The position numbers and the translations under genes were made by a program. A stretch of DNA of 64,000 nt. Origin: Halomonas sp. TA22 (GTDB lineage Bacteria > Pseudomonadota > Gammaproteobacteria > Pseudomonadales > Halomonadaceae). Under the pieces are notes generated by a model that saw nothing but the letters and a program-made list of their open reading frames with translations, was not told the DNA's origin and searched no databases. This document shows positions 1-8,815 of this stretch, one piece after another; within the stretch, counting starts at the first letter, position 1; each line of letters starts with the position of its first letter. The DNA lies in contig NZ_CP053108.1 of NCBI RefSeq assembly GCF_013009075.1, forward strand, positions 2,870,517 to 2,934,516, in the 5' to 3' direction.

Positions 1-11
1 AGTGAATCTCC

Positions 12-1007
12 TCACAAAGGGCGAATGCCGATCGCCTCGTGCTGGGCTTCGAAACGCAGCGGATTGCGCAGTGGCCGTCCGAACTCGGGCAGGCTGATCT
101 CGAAACGGTCGCCTGGGCGGGTCTGGATGCCATCGGCGAAGCTCAGTGTCGCGGTACCGAAGAAGTGCAGATGGACATCGCCAGGTCGTCGGAAACCGGG
201 ATACTTGAAGTGGTGATGCTCCAGGTTGGCGAGACTGTGCGCCATGTTGGCCTCGCCGGTGAGAAACGCTCTCTCCCATAGCGTCTTGCCGTCGCGCACG
301 ATGCGGCTGCTGCCCTGTAGGTGAGAGGGCAGCCCGCCGATGAGCAGCTCCGGCCCGACGCTGCAGGCCCGCAACTTTGAGTGGGCAAGCCACAAGTAGT
401 TGAAGCGTTCGGTGACGTGATCCGAGAACTCGTTGCCGATCGCGTAGCCGATGCGCCAAGGGGAGCTATCGGGCCCGATCACATAGAGTCCGACAAGCTC
501 CGGCTCTTCGCCGGCATCCTCGGCGAAGGCGGGAACGGGTAGCTCCGCCTCTGGCGCTACCACACAGCTGCCGTCACCCTTGTAGAACCACTCCGGCTGG
601 GCGCCCACCGTGCCATCGGCCGGCTTGCCGCCCTCCACGCCGAGCTTGAACATGCGCATGGAGTCAGTGAGCTGGCTCTCGTCATCCATCAGCTGCTTGG
701 CATGCATGGCCGAGCGGGTATCGGCACTGCCCAGGTGTGTCAGCCCGGTACCAGTCACCAGACAGTGGGCAGGATCGGGGTGAGTCAGTGGTGGCAGCAG
801 GCGGCGCTCATCGATCAGGGGCTGGTAGTGCTCGGTCACCGTTCCCAGGCGTCGTTCGAGGGCCTGTTGCAGGGAGTGGTTTTCATCGATGGCGGCCTGG
901 GCCAGGGCGTAGGTGCCACCCACGATGTCGATCGGGCGTACCCGCGTGTCGCTTTCCACCAGCGCAACGCGTAGCTGTCCCTGATCGAGATACTGTATCA
1001 GACGCAT
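12..1007 (-). CDS. GguC/AraD1 family protein (FAH-like fold)
   Basis: A 331-residue protein that resembles the GguC/AraD1 family, which belongs to the fumarylacetoacetate-hydrolase-like superfamily and is usually found beside sugar or sugar-acid transporters. Visible hallmarks are the TGTGLTHLGSADTRSAMH stretch near residue 85 and the C-terminal RPGDRFEISLPEFGRPLRNP segment. The exact reaction of this family is not settled. The name reflects a proposed role in L-arabinose-type 2-keto-3-deoxy acid breakdown. It lies 42 bases downstream of the TRAP large permease, on the same strand, so it is probably the last gene of that transporter operon. The ATG has a GAGG six bases upstream. Confidence 0.75.
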   Translation of the reverse strand: MRLIQYLDQGQLRVALVESDTRVRPIDIVGGTYALAQAAIDENHSLQQALERRLGTVTEHYQPLIDERRLLPPLTHPDPAHCLVTGTGLTHLGSADTRSAMHAKQLMDDESQLTDSMRMFKLGVEGGKPADGTVGAQPEWFYKGDGSCVVAPEAELPVPAFAEDAGEEPELVGLYVIGPDSSPWRIGYAIGNEFSDHVTERFNYLWLAHSKLRACSVGPELLIGGLPSHLQGSSRIVRDGKTLWERAFLTGEANMAHSLANLEHHHFKYPGFRRPGDVHLHFFGTATLSFADGIQTRPGDRFEISLPEFGRPLRNPLRFEAQHEAIGIRPL

Positions 1008-1049
1008 GCGGTGCCTCGCTTGTCGTTGTTGTCGTAATCGTGCCGTAGC

Positions 1050-2333
1050 TTAATTGCCGCGAACGGCGGTCAAATCGGGCAACCAGGTTACGATTCCGGG
1101 GAAGGCGATCAGGATCACCAGCACTACCAGCAGTGCGGCGTAATAGGGCAGCATGGCGCGCACTAGTGACTCCATCGACACCTTGCCCACTCCGCAGCCC
1201 ACATAGAGACAGGTGCCGACCGGCGGGGTCAGCAGCCCGATGCCCAGGATGAAGGCCATCAGCACACCGAAATAGGCCGCATCGACACCCGCCGAGGTAA
1301 CGATCGGCGTCAGCATCGGGGCCATGATGACCATCGCCGGAGTCAGGTCCATCACGAAGCCTACCAGGAGCAGCAGTGCAGCGACGATCAACAGCAGCAT
1401 GAACGGGTCGCTGGTCAGTGCCTGGACCTGGCGCACCAGGGTCTGCGGCACCATATTGATGGTCAGGAACCAGGCGATTACCGTGGCGAACGCCAGTAGC
1501 AGCAGCACCATGCCAGTCAGACGGGCGGTGCGTATCAGCATGCCCCATAGATCGCGCACACTGATTTCACGGTAGAACATCAGCGAGATGAGCAGCGAGT
1601 AGAGCAGCGCGGCCACCGCCGCCTCGGTGGCGGTGAATACGCCACCGATGATGCCACCGATCACGATCACCGGCAGGACCAGGGCCAGCCAGGCGGCCTT
1701 GAAGGTCTGCCACAGCACGTCCAGGCGGAATTTGCGGGTCTGCCCCGAATGCTCGATGCTGGCCATGATGAAGGTGGTGACCATCAGGCCGAAGCCGATC
1801 AACAGCCCCGGCACGATGCCGGCAATGAATAGACGGCTGATCGAGGTCTCGGTGACGATACCGAACAGGATCAGCGGGATCGATGGGGGAATGATGATCC
1901 CGATGACCGAGGAGACGGTATTGATCGCGGTGGCATGAGGCGCCGAGTAACCCTGCTGCTTCATCGACGGGATCATCATCGCGCCGGTGGCGGCGGTATC
2001 GGCCACGGCCGAGCCGCTGATGCCGCCGAAGAACATCGAGCCGGTGATGGCCACCTGGCCGAGTCCACCGCGGATGAAACCGACCAGCGCGCCGGCCAGG
2101 TCCATCAGGCGACGCGCGATGCCGCCGGTGCTCATTACCTCGCCGACCAGGATGAAGAAGGGGATGGCAAGCAGTGGAAAGCTGTTGACGCCGCGTATCG
2201 ACTGCTCGATGAGTATCGACAAAGGAATATCGGAGAGAACCGCCATCACCACCGCCGCGATGCCAAGCCCGAAGGCGATCGGCAGACCAAGCGCGATGGT
2301 GGCGAACAGGATACCCAGGAAGATCCATAGCAT
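1050..2333 (-). CDS. dctM: TRAP transporter large permease (DctM type)
   Basis: A 427-residue, strongly hydrophobic inner-membrane protein of the DctM family, the ion-coupled channel subunit of TRAP transporters. Family features are the early FPLLAIPFFILVGEVMSTGG segment, the GGISGSAVADTAATG motif, IIPPSIPLILFG, and the C-terminal GLLTPPVGTCLYV motif. About twelve membrane segments can be traced. It starts four bases after the dctQ stop, with GAGGAG seven bases before the ATG, so the two genes are translationally linked. It works with the DctQ and DctP subunits encoded upstream. The substrate cannot be read from sequence, but the neighbours suggest a sugar acid. Confidence 0.95.
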   Translation of the reverse strand: MLWIFLGILFATIALGLPIAFGLGIAAVVMAVLSDIPLSILIEQSIRGVNSFPLLAIPFFILVGEVMSTGGIARRLMDLAGALVGFIRGGLGQVAITGSMFFGGISGSAVADTAATGAMMIPSMKQQGYSAPHATAINTVSSVIGIIIPPSIPLILFGIVTETSISRLFIAGIVPGLLIGFGLMVTTFIMASIEHSGQTRKFRLDVLWQTFKAAWLALVLPVIVIGGIIGGVFTATEAAVAALLYSLLISLMFYREISVRDLWGMLIRTARLTGMVLLLLAFATVIAWFLTINMVPQTLVRQVQALTSDPFMLLLIVAALLLLVGFVMDLTPAMVIMAPMLTPIVTSAGVDAAYFGVLMAFILGIGLLTPPVGTCLYVGCGVGKVSMESLVRAMLPYYAALLVVLVILIAFPGIVTWLPDLTAVRGN

Positions 2334-2336
2334 GGA

Positions 2337-2915
2337 CTAGCTCCTCGATCCGACAATGATGGCCAGGCTTTGCCAGGCGCGCCACAGTGCCACGGCGGCG
2401 ATGAATACCGCGCAGATCACCAGCGAGACGTTGATCAGGTTCCACGGCACCCCGAGGATGGCGGTGCGTCCGGTCGAGCGGGAGATCACCACATAGCCGC
2501 CCCAGATGATTACCCCCATGAGTGCGGTGATGATCAGGTGCTGGATCAGATAGAGCGCATGGGCACCTCGTGGCGACAGCTTGCGCACCAGGAAATCCAC
2601 GGCGATATGTTCGTAACGCGCAAAGGCCGCCGCCGCGCCGATGAAGATCAGCCAGATGAACAGCATGCGCGCCAGCTCGTCGGCCCAGGGCAGAGAGCGA
2701 TTGAAAAAGGAACGTCCAAGCACGTTGGCCGAGACCGACAGGATCAGTGCCACGAGGATGGCCGCGATCAGCTGCTCCATGGCGAGGGTTATCCAGCGAA
2801 ACAGCGCGGGTCCCTTGCGTGCCTCGAAGTCGAACTCGAGGGGCTCGCGGTTGGGGTCCTCGAGATAGGCGGTCGGGTCGTCGGGCGGTATTGACCGCAT
2901 GGGTGAATTGTCCAT
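2337..2915 (-). CDS. dctQ: TRAP transporter small permease (DctQ type)
   Basis: The small membrane subunit of a TRAP transporter, about 192 residues, with four hydrophobic segments and the typical NVLGRSFFNRSLPWADELARMLFIWL motif region after the first membrane helix. I chose the ATG at 2915 because GGAG lies six bases upstream. An ATG 24 bases further upstream (2939) has no comparable site and overlaps the foot of a strong hairpin. The gene sits between dctP and dctM in one leftward operon. DctQ forms the membrane complex with DctM and interacts with the periplasmic binding protein. The N-terminal cytoplasmic tail of about 50 residues is long and acidic. Confidence 0.9.
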   Translation of the reverse strand: MDNSPMRSIPPDDPTAYLEDPNREPLEFDFEARKGPALFRWITLAMEQLIAAILVALILSVSANVLGRSFFNRSLPWADELARMLFIWLIFIGAAAAFARYEHIAVDFLVRKLSPRGAHALYLIQHLIITALMGVIIWGGYVVISRSTGRTAILGVPWNLINVSLVICAVFIAAVALWRAWQSLAIIVGSRS

Positions 2916-2937
2916 AAGCGACTCCGAAAGAGTGGTC

Positions 2938-2964
2938 ATGTCACCGGAGGGGCTCCGGTGACAT
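2938..2964 (-). promoter_or_regulatory. Perfect hairpin between dctP and dctQ
   Basis: A perfect 12-bp inverted repeat (ATGTCACCGGAG and its complement) around a GGG loop lies 29 bases after the dctP stop and just upstream of the dctQ start. There is no T-run, so it is more likely an mRNA-stabilising or processing hairpin than a terminator. In TRAP operons such a structure could keep the binding-protein message more abundant than the permease message. That function is inferred. Confidence 0.65.
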
Positions 2965-2993
2965 ATGGCGACAAGTGTGGCTCGGCTATTCGA

Positions 2994-4070
2994 TTACTGG
3001 CCCATCGCCTCTTCGGCAATACGCTGGATATCGGCAATCAGCTCTTCGCCGATACGCGGTGCCCATTCGTCATAGACAGGCTGCACAGCCTCTTGAAAAG
3101 CGGCGATCTGCTCATCGTTGAGCCGGGTGATTTGCATGCCACGCTCCTCGAGTTGATCGCGGGCCCAGTCGTCGTACTCGGTCGCCAACTGGATCTCGTA
3201 CTCCGCGGATTGGCGTGCGGCCTCCTGGACCAGTTCCTGATAGGTCGGATCGAGACGGTTCCAGGTGCGTTCGGAGATCATCAGAATGAATGGCGTGTAG
3301 ACGTGGCGCGTCTCGGAACCGTAGTCCTGAACTTCATGGAAATTGGAGGTGAGAATCGTGCTCCACGGGTTCTCCTGTCCATCGACCACGCCTTGCTCCA
3401 TTGCCGAGAAGAGCTCGCCGAAGGCCATCGGGGTGGGGTTGGCGCCCAGTGTCCGCCAGATCGCCAGGTGGACGGGATTCTCCATGGTTCGCACGCTCAA
3501 GCCGCGCACCCCGAGACCGGCGACATCATCGGGCGACTCGATCGGGCGCGCACTATTGGTGAGCTGACGGTAGCCGTTCTCGGAGAAGGCCAGCGCCTTG
3601 ATGCCCGAGCCTTCAAAGGCGTCGAGCATTCCCTGAGCGACGTCGCTGCGCATCACTTCGATGGCGGCTTCGCGGGTGGGGAGCAGGAAGGGTAGATCGA
3701 ATGCCGCCAACTCGGGCACGTAGGTGGTGGCCGGGGAGGAGGAGGGGTAGGTCATGTCGAGCGTGCCGGTCTGCAGCATCTCCATCATCTGTACGTCATC
3801 GCCCAGCTGGCTGTTGGGGAAGATATTGACGGTCAGCCGCCCTTCGCTGCGCTGCTCCAGGATCTCGGCGAAGTACCGGCTGGAGAGGTACTGTGGCGAG
3901 GTCTCGGCAAGGCCGATACCCATGCGGATGTTATGGCTGCCGTGATCCCCGACGGTATCGCCCTCGATGGCGGGAGGGTCCGACAGATCGGGAGTCTGGG
4001 CGTGGACGATGCCCATGCCGAGAGCGACGGCACCGGCTAGAGTGAACGTGCTGCGCCAGAAAGGTGTCAT
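2994..4070 (-). CDS. dctP: TRAP transporter substrate-binding protein (DctP type)
   Basis: A 358-residue periplasmic solute-binding protein. It begins with a Sec signal peptide (basic start, hydrophobic core, likely cleavage after VHA near residue 24). The DctP/YiaO fold is shown by GLGVRGLSVRTMENPVHL and the diagnostic GANPTPMAFGELFSAMEQGVVDGQENP region, whose equivalent arginine normally contacts the substrate carboxylate. AAGGAG lies eight bases before the ATG. The gene heads a dctP-dctQ-dctM-gguC order. The 160 bases upstream separate it from the flavoprotein gene and probably hold its own promoter. The ligand is unknown; an aldonic or other sugar acid is likely from context. Confidence 0.93.
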   Translation of the reverse strand: MTPFWRSTFTLAGAVALGMGIVHAQTPDLSDPPAIEGDTVGDHGSHNIRMGIGLAETSPQYLSSRYFAEILEQRSEGRLTVNIFPNSQLGDDVQMMEMLQTGTLDMTYPSSSPATTYVPELAAFDLPFLLPTREAAIEVMRSDVAQGMLDAFEGSGIKALAFSENGYRQLTNSARPIESPDDVAGLGVRGLSVRTMENPVHLAIWRTLGANPTPMAFGELFSAMEQGVVDGQENPWSTILTSNFHEVQDYGSETRHVYTPFILMISERTWNRLDPTYQELVQEAARQSAEYEIQLATEYDDWARDQLEERGMQITRLNDEQIAAFQEAVQPVYDEWAPRIGEELIADIQRIAEEAMGQ

Positions 4071-4175
4071 GGCGTGATCTCCTTGAGTGGCGAATTATGG
4101 GTTGTTCCACTGCTGTGCCTCGGCCTGAGGCGTCTTTGCTTGCCAAACGAGGGGCGATGCCCGGGGTTGTGACAA

Positions 4176-4216
4176 TTGGTACTATGATTGAGCGTGTGCT
4201 TGTATGACTATTATCC
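4176..4216. promoter_or_regulatory. Possible weak NanR-like operator upstream of dctP
   Basis: The interval between the flavoprotein gene and dctP contains GGTACTATG and, 23 bases on, TGTATGACTATTATC. Both resemble the GGTATG half-sites seen at stronger positions in this island, but neither gives a clean 9-bp repeat. The placement just upstream of dctP is suitable for an operator. I regard this as a weak candidate only. Confidence 0.2.
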
Positions 4217-4230
4217 AATAGGGTTAGGCG

Positions 4231-5655
4231 TCAGCGCTGAGCCGGCAGGATTCGACCGGAATTCATCAGGCCATTGGGATCGAACATCGCCTTGAGCCCT
4301 TCGGCAAGTTCACGCTCGACCGGCGAGAGACGGGATAGATAGGCGGTCTGCTTGGTACGCCCGATCCCATGCTCGGCGCTGATACTGCCGCCGAACTCAT
4401 CGAGCACGTCGAAGATCAATTCTTCAAGCTCATGCAGATGCTGGCGCTTGGCTCCGTCGTCAAGCAGTGGCGGCGGCAGAATGTTGAAGTGCAGGTTGCC
4501 ATCCCCGACGTGCCCATAGGCGATGATCTCGGCCTCGGGTGAGGCCTGGGTTACTGCCTGCGCGGCACGCTCCATGAAGGCACCTATCGCCGTGATCGGT
4601 ACCGAGATGTCGGTACGCAGATGCACGCCGCGGCGGCGCTGCCCCTCCAGCATGCTCTCGCGGAACTGCCATAAGTGTCGTGACTGCGTCTCGCTGCTCG
4701 CCAATGCCCCATCGAGGATCAGCTCCTTCTCCATGCCCTGCTCGAGCAGCTGCTCGAGCATTGCGCCCAGATTGACAGGCCCGGTGGCGGCCACTTCCAT
4801 GAGAACATACCAGGGATAGGCCTCATCCATGGGATCGCTCAACTGGGGAGAGGCCTCGAGGGCCAGCTCGATGCAGCGTCTGGGAATCAGCTCGAAGGCG
4901 GTGAGCAGATCGCTGCAGTCGCGTCTGGCAAGGCCATAGAGGGCGATGACCGCATCGGCAGAGGGGGCGGCAAGCATTGCGGTGCGTGTCTGGTCCGGCA
5001 GGGGAGTGAGCTTGAGTACCGCAGCGGTGACGATGCCCAGGGTACCTTCGCTGCCCAGGAACAGCTGACGCAGCGGGAAACCGCGGTTGTCCTTGTGCAG
5101 GGTATGCAGGCCATTCCAGATGCGTCCGTCGGGCAGCACCACCTCGAGTCCCAGGACGAGTCCGCGCATCATGCCGTGACGCAGCACATTGAGCCCGCCG
5201 GCATTGGTGGCGACGTTGCCGCCGATCTGGCAGCTTCCCTGAGCGCCCAGGGAGAGGGGGAAGTCGCAATCATGCTCGGCGGCGGCCTGCTTGACGCTCT
5301 CCAAGATGCAGCCGGCATCCACGGTCATGGTGAAGCCGAAGGCGTCGATCGCACGAATCCGGTTCATGCGCTCCAGGCTGATCACCAGCTCCCCGCCATC
5401 GTGGTCCGGCAGCGCCCCTTCGACCAACCCGGTATGGCCCCCTTGCGGCACCATGCGGATGGCGTGCGTCTGGCACAGGCATACCACCTCTGCTACCTCC
5501 TCGGTCGAGGCGGGGCGAACCACGGCGAGTGGCATGCCCCGCCGGTCGCCGGCCCAGTCGCTAATGTAGCGTGCTTGCTCGTTCGGGTCGCGGATCACGG
5601 CACGCTCGCCGAGTCGCTGGATCAATCGGTCGATGGCATCTGCTGCTGCGTTCAC
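4231..5655 (-). CDS. FAD-binding 2-hydroxyacid oxidoreductase (GlcD/D2HGDH-like)
   Basis: A 474-residue flavoprotein of the VAO/PCMH family. The FAD-binding domain shows VPQGGHTGLVEG near residue 70, the SLGAQGSCQIGGNVATNAGG loop, and GSEGTLGIVT. The C-terminal domain has the GHVGDGNLHFN metal or substrate site and SAEHGIG. This pattern fits D-2-hydroxyglutarate or D-lactate dehydrogenases and the GlcD subunit of glycolate oxidase. The start is GTG with AGGA seven bases upstream. It is 45 bases downstream of the XylX-like gene and probably co-transcribed with it. In this setting it may oxidise a 2-hydroxy acid by-product or substrate of the pathway; the substrate is not determined. Confidence 0.85.
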   Translation of the reverse strand: MNAAADAIDRLIQRLGERAVIRDPNEQARYISDWAGDRRGMPLAVVRPASTEEVAEVVCLCQTHAIRMVPQGGHTGLVEGALPDHDGGELVISLERMNRIRAIDAFGFTMTVDAGCILESVKQAAAEHDCDFPLSLGAQGSCQIGGNVATNAGGLNVLRHGMMRGLVLGLEVVLPDGRIWNGLHTLHKDNRGFPLRQLFLGSEGTLGIVTAAVLKLTPLPDQTRTAMLAAPSADAVIALYGLARRDCSDLLTAFELIPRRCIELALEASPQLSDPMDEAYPWYVLMEVAATGPVNLGAMLEQLLEQGMEKELILDGALASSETQSRHLWQFRESMLEGQRRRGVHLRTDISVPITAIGAFMERAAQAVTQASPEAEIIAYGHVGDGNLHFNILPPPLLDDGAKRQHLHELEELIFDVLDEFGGSISAEHGIGRTKQTAYLSRLSPVERELAEGLKAMFDPNGLMNSGRILPAQR

Positions 5656-5700
5656 GTTGGATTCCTGTTGTCCGGTCCTGGCGGTACTGTGGCTCAGCCC

Positions 5701-6864
5701 TTACCTTTGTGCCAGATGCTGCATGAGCTGGCGAATTCCGAAGGTCCAAGGCGGCAGCTGGTCGCTGCGGCCGACATCGTTGACCAGGGCGCCGAGCGCG
5801 GGGGTGGCGATGGTGACGCGATCGCCCAGGTGATGAGTGAAGCCTTGGCCCTGAGTGTCTCGATCCTTGATGGGGGAGAACATGGTGCCCAGAAACAGCA
5901 TGAACCCATCGGGATACTGATGATGGGAGCCGATGGTCTGAGCGACCAGATTGAGCGGGTCGCGGCTGATCTCGCGCATGTCGCTCGAGCCCTCAAGCAG
6001 AAAGTCGTCATCGCCCCCCTCTATCCTGAGCGAGACTTCACACTCGCGCAGTGTATCGAGGGTGAATCGAGCGTCGAGAAGTCGGATGAAGGGGCCGATC
6101 GAGCACGAGGCGTTGTTGTCCTTGGCCTTGCCCAGCAGCAGTGCGCTGCGCCCTTCCACGTCGCGCAGGTTGACGTCGTTGCCAAGGGTCGCACCGCGCA
6201 CCTGGCCATGGGAGTCCACCGCCAGCACGATCTCCGGTTCGGGGTTGTTCCATTGCGATGCCGGATGCAACCCGACGCTTGCCCCGAGCCCCACCGCCGA
6301 GAGTGGCTGGGCCTTGGTGAACACCTCGGCATCCGGGCCGATGCCGACCTCCATGTATTGCGACCAAGCGCCCCGCGCCTGCAGCGCCTGCTTGAGTGAC
6401 ATCGCCTCGGGCGAACCCGGGGCAATACGTGACAGATCGGTACCGATCACCTCCTGAAGTTCGCCGCGAAGCGCGGTTGCCCTGGCCGGGTCGCCGCCAG
6501 CCTGCTCCTCGATGACACGCTCGAGCAGGCTGACCGCGAAGGTGACGCCGCATGCCTTGATCGCCTGTACGTCGCAGGGCGCCAGAAAATAGGGGGCCTG
6601 CTGAGGGTGCTGCAGTGAATTGGCGAGCAGCGTCTCGACCGCCCCAAGCGACTCTCCTTCAACGTGACGCACGCACTCGACCAGGTCTTCACGCTCCAGC
6701 AGGTCGGCCATGGTCGGGCCGGCATGGGTGATATCTATTACCTTGCCATTGCGCACCGCCACCAGGGCCGGGCCAGGAGTGGCGCTCTCCCGCCAGACGC
6801 GCCCCACCAGCAGCGCGTTTTCATGATCCTCGGGCAGTAGCGTTCGTGGCGAAGGGGGTGTCAT
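5701..6864 (-). CDS. xylX: XylX-like 2-keto-3-deoxy-pentonate dehydratase (FAH family)
   Basis: A 387-residue fumarylacetoacetate-hydrolase-family enzyme that closely resembles Caulobacter XylX, which converts 2-keto-3-deoxy-D-xylonate to 2-oxoglutarate semialdehyde in the Weimberg pathway. Shared signatures are CGVTFAVSLLERVIEE, WNNPEPEIVLAVDS, GNDVNLRDVEGRSALLL, AKDNNASCSIGPF and HQYPDGFMLFLGTMFSPI. The EPE and following acidic residues are the expected metal ligands. The ATG follows GGGAGA by seven bases. It is the first gene of the leftward block, divergent from the SDR at 7062, and shares a promoter region containing a NanR-like operator. Substrate stereochemistry (xylonate, arabinonate or related) is inferred. 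Confidence 0.82.
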   Translation of the reverse strand: MTPPSPRTLLPEDHENALLVGRVWRESATPGPALVAVRNGKVIDITHAGPTMADLLEREDLVECVRHVEGESLGAVETLLANSLQHPQQAPYFLAPCDVQAIKACGVTFAVSLLERVIEEQAGGDPARATALRGELQEVIGTDLSRIAPGSPEAMSLKQALQARGAWSQYMEVGIGPDAEVFTKAQPLSAVGLGASVGLHPASQWNNPEPEIVLAVDSHGQVRGATLGNDVNLRDVEGRSALLLGKAKDNNASCSIGPFIRLLDARFTLDTLRECEVSLRIEGGDDDFLLEGSSDMREISRDPLNLVAQTIGSHHQYPDGFMLFLGTMFSPIKDRDTQGQGFTHHLGDRVTIATPALGALVNDVGRSDQLPPWTFGIRQLMQHLAQR

Positions 6865-6933
6865 GGATTCGTCTCCCTGAAACGGTGCGAGGCGAAGCTG
6901 GTGCCTGGTCAGGGTTCGCCTATAGTGGTGATT

Positions 6934-6957
6934 ACCTGTCTTGGTATGACAGGTATG
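6934..6957. promoter_or_regulatory. Candidate operator with GGTATG direct repeats
   Basis: Between the divergent xylX-like gene and the SDR gene lie two GGTATG repeats at 6943 and 6952, spaced by 9 bases. The same stretch is also an inverted repeat, ACCTGTC (6934-6940) with GACAGGT (6948-6954). E. coli NanR binds tandem GGTATA repeats in a similar TGGTATAACAGGTATA arrangement, and a NanR-like regulator is encoded at 14338. This is therefore a likely operator for both divergent transcripts. Confidence 0.55.
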
Positions 6958-7061
6958 CTATCAACAAGACTATAGCAAGGGGCTTCTGCCTTGCTAGCCA
7001 TAACACTCAATAAATCGGGCCGGGCCGGGCCGGTTCTCGTGTAGAGCACAGGAGCGTAAGC

Positions 7062-7826
7062 ATGTTCGAGGAACTCAAGGGCAAGCGGGTATTGATCACC
7101 GGCGCGAGCAGGGGGATCGGAGCGGCGGTGGCACGCCGTCTAGGCGCGCTGGGGTGCCATGTCGCGGTGCACTATCACGCCAGTGAAATGGCGGCCAGTC
7201 AGGTGGTCGAGGAGATTCGCTCGGCGGGCAGCGAGGCGTTTGTCCTCAAGGGCGATGTCAGCCGTTCGCAGCAGGCCGTGGCCGTCGTCGACGGGGCTGC
7301 CGAGCGTCTGGGTGGACTGGATCTGCTGATCAACAATGCTGGCGACATGCTGGGACGCGTAGCGCTTGGCGATATCGATGATGCGCACTACGACAGGGTC
7401 ATGGATCTCAATGCCCGCTCGGTGGTGATGGCCAGCCGTGCGGCACTGGCTCACTTCAAGCGTCAGGGCGTGGGTAACATCATTCACACCACCTCGATCG
7501 CAGCGCGTAACGGCGGTGGCTTCGGTGCGGGCCTCTACGCCTCGTCGAAGGGGTTCGTCAGCACGCTGACGCGCTCCATGGCCAAGGAGCTGGCGGCGGA
7601 CAACGTGCGCGTCAACGCCGTGGCGCCGGGCACCATTGCCACGGATTTTCATGAGCGCCACTCCAACGCAGCGCATCTCGATGCCGCGCGCGTCTCGATC
7701 CCCCAAGGGCGCCTCGGCAGTGCCGAAGAGTGTGTCGGTGCCTACCTGTTCCTGGCGACCGATGCCTTGAGCGGCTATGTCACGGGGCAGGTCATCGAGG
7801 TCAATGGCGGGCAGCTGATGCCATGA
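7062..7826 (+). CDS. SDR-family NAD(P)-dependent oxidoreductase
   Basis: A 254-residue classical short-chain dehydrogenase. It has the TGASRGIG nucleotide-binding motif at residues 13-20, NNAG at 91-94, catalytic Ser145, Tyr159 and Lys163, and the C-terminal [10 protein letters not shown] signature. A close AGGAGC site precedes the ATG. It is the first gene of a rightward block and overlaps the pdxA2 start by four bases (ATGA), so it is likely part of the same four-carbon or sugar-acid pathway. It could interconvert a hydroxyl and keto group on the transported acid. SDR substrate specificity cannot be deduced from these motifs alone. Confidence 0.88.
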   Translation: MFEELKGKRVLITGASRGIGAAVARRLGALGCHVAVHYHASEMAASQVVEEIRSAGSEAFVLKGDVSRSQQAVAVVDGAAERLGGLDLLINNAGDMLGRVALGDIDDAHYDRVMDLNARSVVMASRAALAHFKRQGVGNIIHTTSIAARNGGGFGAGLYASSKGFVSTLTRSMAKELAADNVRVNAVAPGTIATDFHERHSNAAHLDAARVSIPQGRLGSAEECVGAYLFLATDALSGYVTGQVIEVNGGQLMP

Positions 7827-8815
7827 ACGAGCCGACCTTCGAGCTTGTCGTCACCATGGGCGACCCGGCCGGGGTAGGGCCGGAGATCATCTGCCGGGCG
7901 GTGACGAAGATGGACGACGACGCTCGCGCCTCGACCCTGTTGGTGGGCGACCAGGCGACCTTTCGTCGTGCCGCGGAGCTCATCGACAGCGAACTCGTCA
8001 TGCAGCCGTGGGTGCCTGGCGATGCATTGCCAGCGCCAGGCGGCGTGGCGGTATTTCCCGTCGAGCGCGCCGACAGTGGTGAGGTGCCCGATGGGCAGAT
8101 CAGTGCCGGCGGTGGCGACATGGCCTTTCGCTTCGTCAAGGCGGCCGTGGCGCTGGTCGAGTCGAAGCACGCCGGCGTGATCGTCACCGCGCCGCTCAAC
8201 AAGGCAGCCTTGCATGCTGCCGGCCATCACTACGACGGCCATACCGGGATGCTTGCTTCACTGACCGGCGCGCCATCCTCGTTCATGCTGCTGGCCTCCG
8301 AGACGCTCTCGACCCTGCACGTGTCGACCCACGTTTCGCTGCGCGATGCCATCGACAGAGTGTCGTCCGAGCGCATCGACGCCACCGTGCGCGCCGGTCA
8401 TGCCCATCTCGTCTCGCTGGGATTGGCGCAGCCGCGCATCGCGGTGGCGGGGCTCAATCCGCACTGTGGCGAGGGGGGCATCTTCGGTGATGAGGATGAG
8501 CACATCATCGCACCGGCTGTCGAGGCGCTTCGAAGCCAGGGGTTGGACGTTCACGGGCCCATCTCGGCCGACACAGTGTTCTATCGTGCCTCGAGAGGTG
8601 AGTTCGATCTCGTGGTGGCGCAGTATCACGACCAGGGGCACATCCCGGTGAAGCTGATCGCCTTCGATACCACCGTCAACGTCAGCCTAGGGCTTCCGGT
8701 CATGCGCACCTCGGTGGATCACGGCACCGCCTTCGATATCGCCTGGAAGGGTGTGGCGGATGCCACCAACATGGGGGCGGCCATCGCTTACGCTCGCCGC
8801 CTGGCGATACGGTGA
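7823..8815 (+). CDS. pdxA2: 4-phospho-D-threonate 3-dehydrogenase-like (PdxA2)
   Basis: A 330-residue PdxA-family dehydrogenase. The N-terminus has [12 protein letters not shown], and the family's metal-binding histidines lie in [19 protein letters not shown] and QYHDQGHIP. True PdxA makes the pyridoxal precursor. The paralog PdxA2, encoded next to a four-carbon acid sugar kinase as here, oxidatively decarboxylates 4-phospho-D-threonate (or D-erythronate) to dihydroxyacetone phosphate. It overlaps the upstream SDR by four bases and the downstream kinase by four bases, a tight operon. The ATG at 7823 is preferred over a longer reading frame that would run back into the SDR gene. Confidence 0.88.
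   Translation: MNEPTFELVVTMGDPAGVGPEIICRAVTKMDDDARASTLLVGDQATFRRAAELIDSELVMQPWVPGDALPAPGGVAVFPVERADSGEVPDGQISAGGGDMAFRFVKAAVALVESKHAGVIVTAPLNKAALHAAGHHYDGHTGMLASLTGAPSSFMLLASETLSTLHVSTHVSLRDAIDRVSSERIDATVRAGHAHLVSLGLAQPRIAVAGLNPHCGEGGIFGDEDEHIIAPAVEALRSQGLDVHGPISADTVFYRASRGEFDLVVAQYHDQGHIPVKLIAFDTTVNVSLGLPVMRTSVDHGTAFDIAWKGVADATNMGAAIAYARRLAIR

Noticed and set aside
7016-7033. Tandem CGGGC repeat (three copies) upstream of the SDR gene
   Set aside because: Too short to be more than chance in GC-rich DNA; no sign of a variable repeat or regulatory role.
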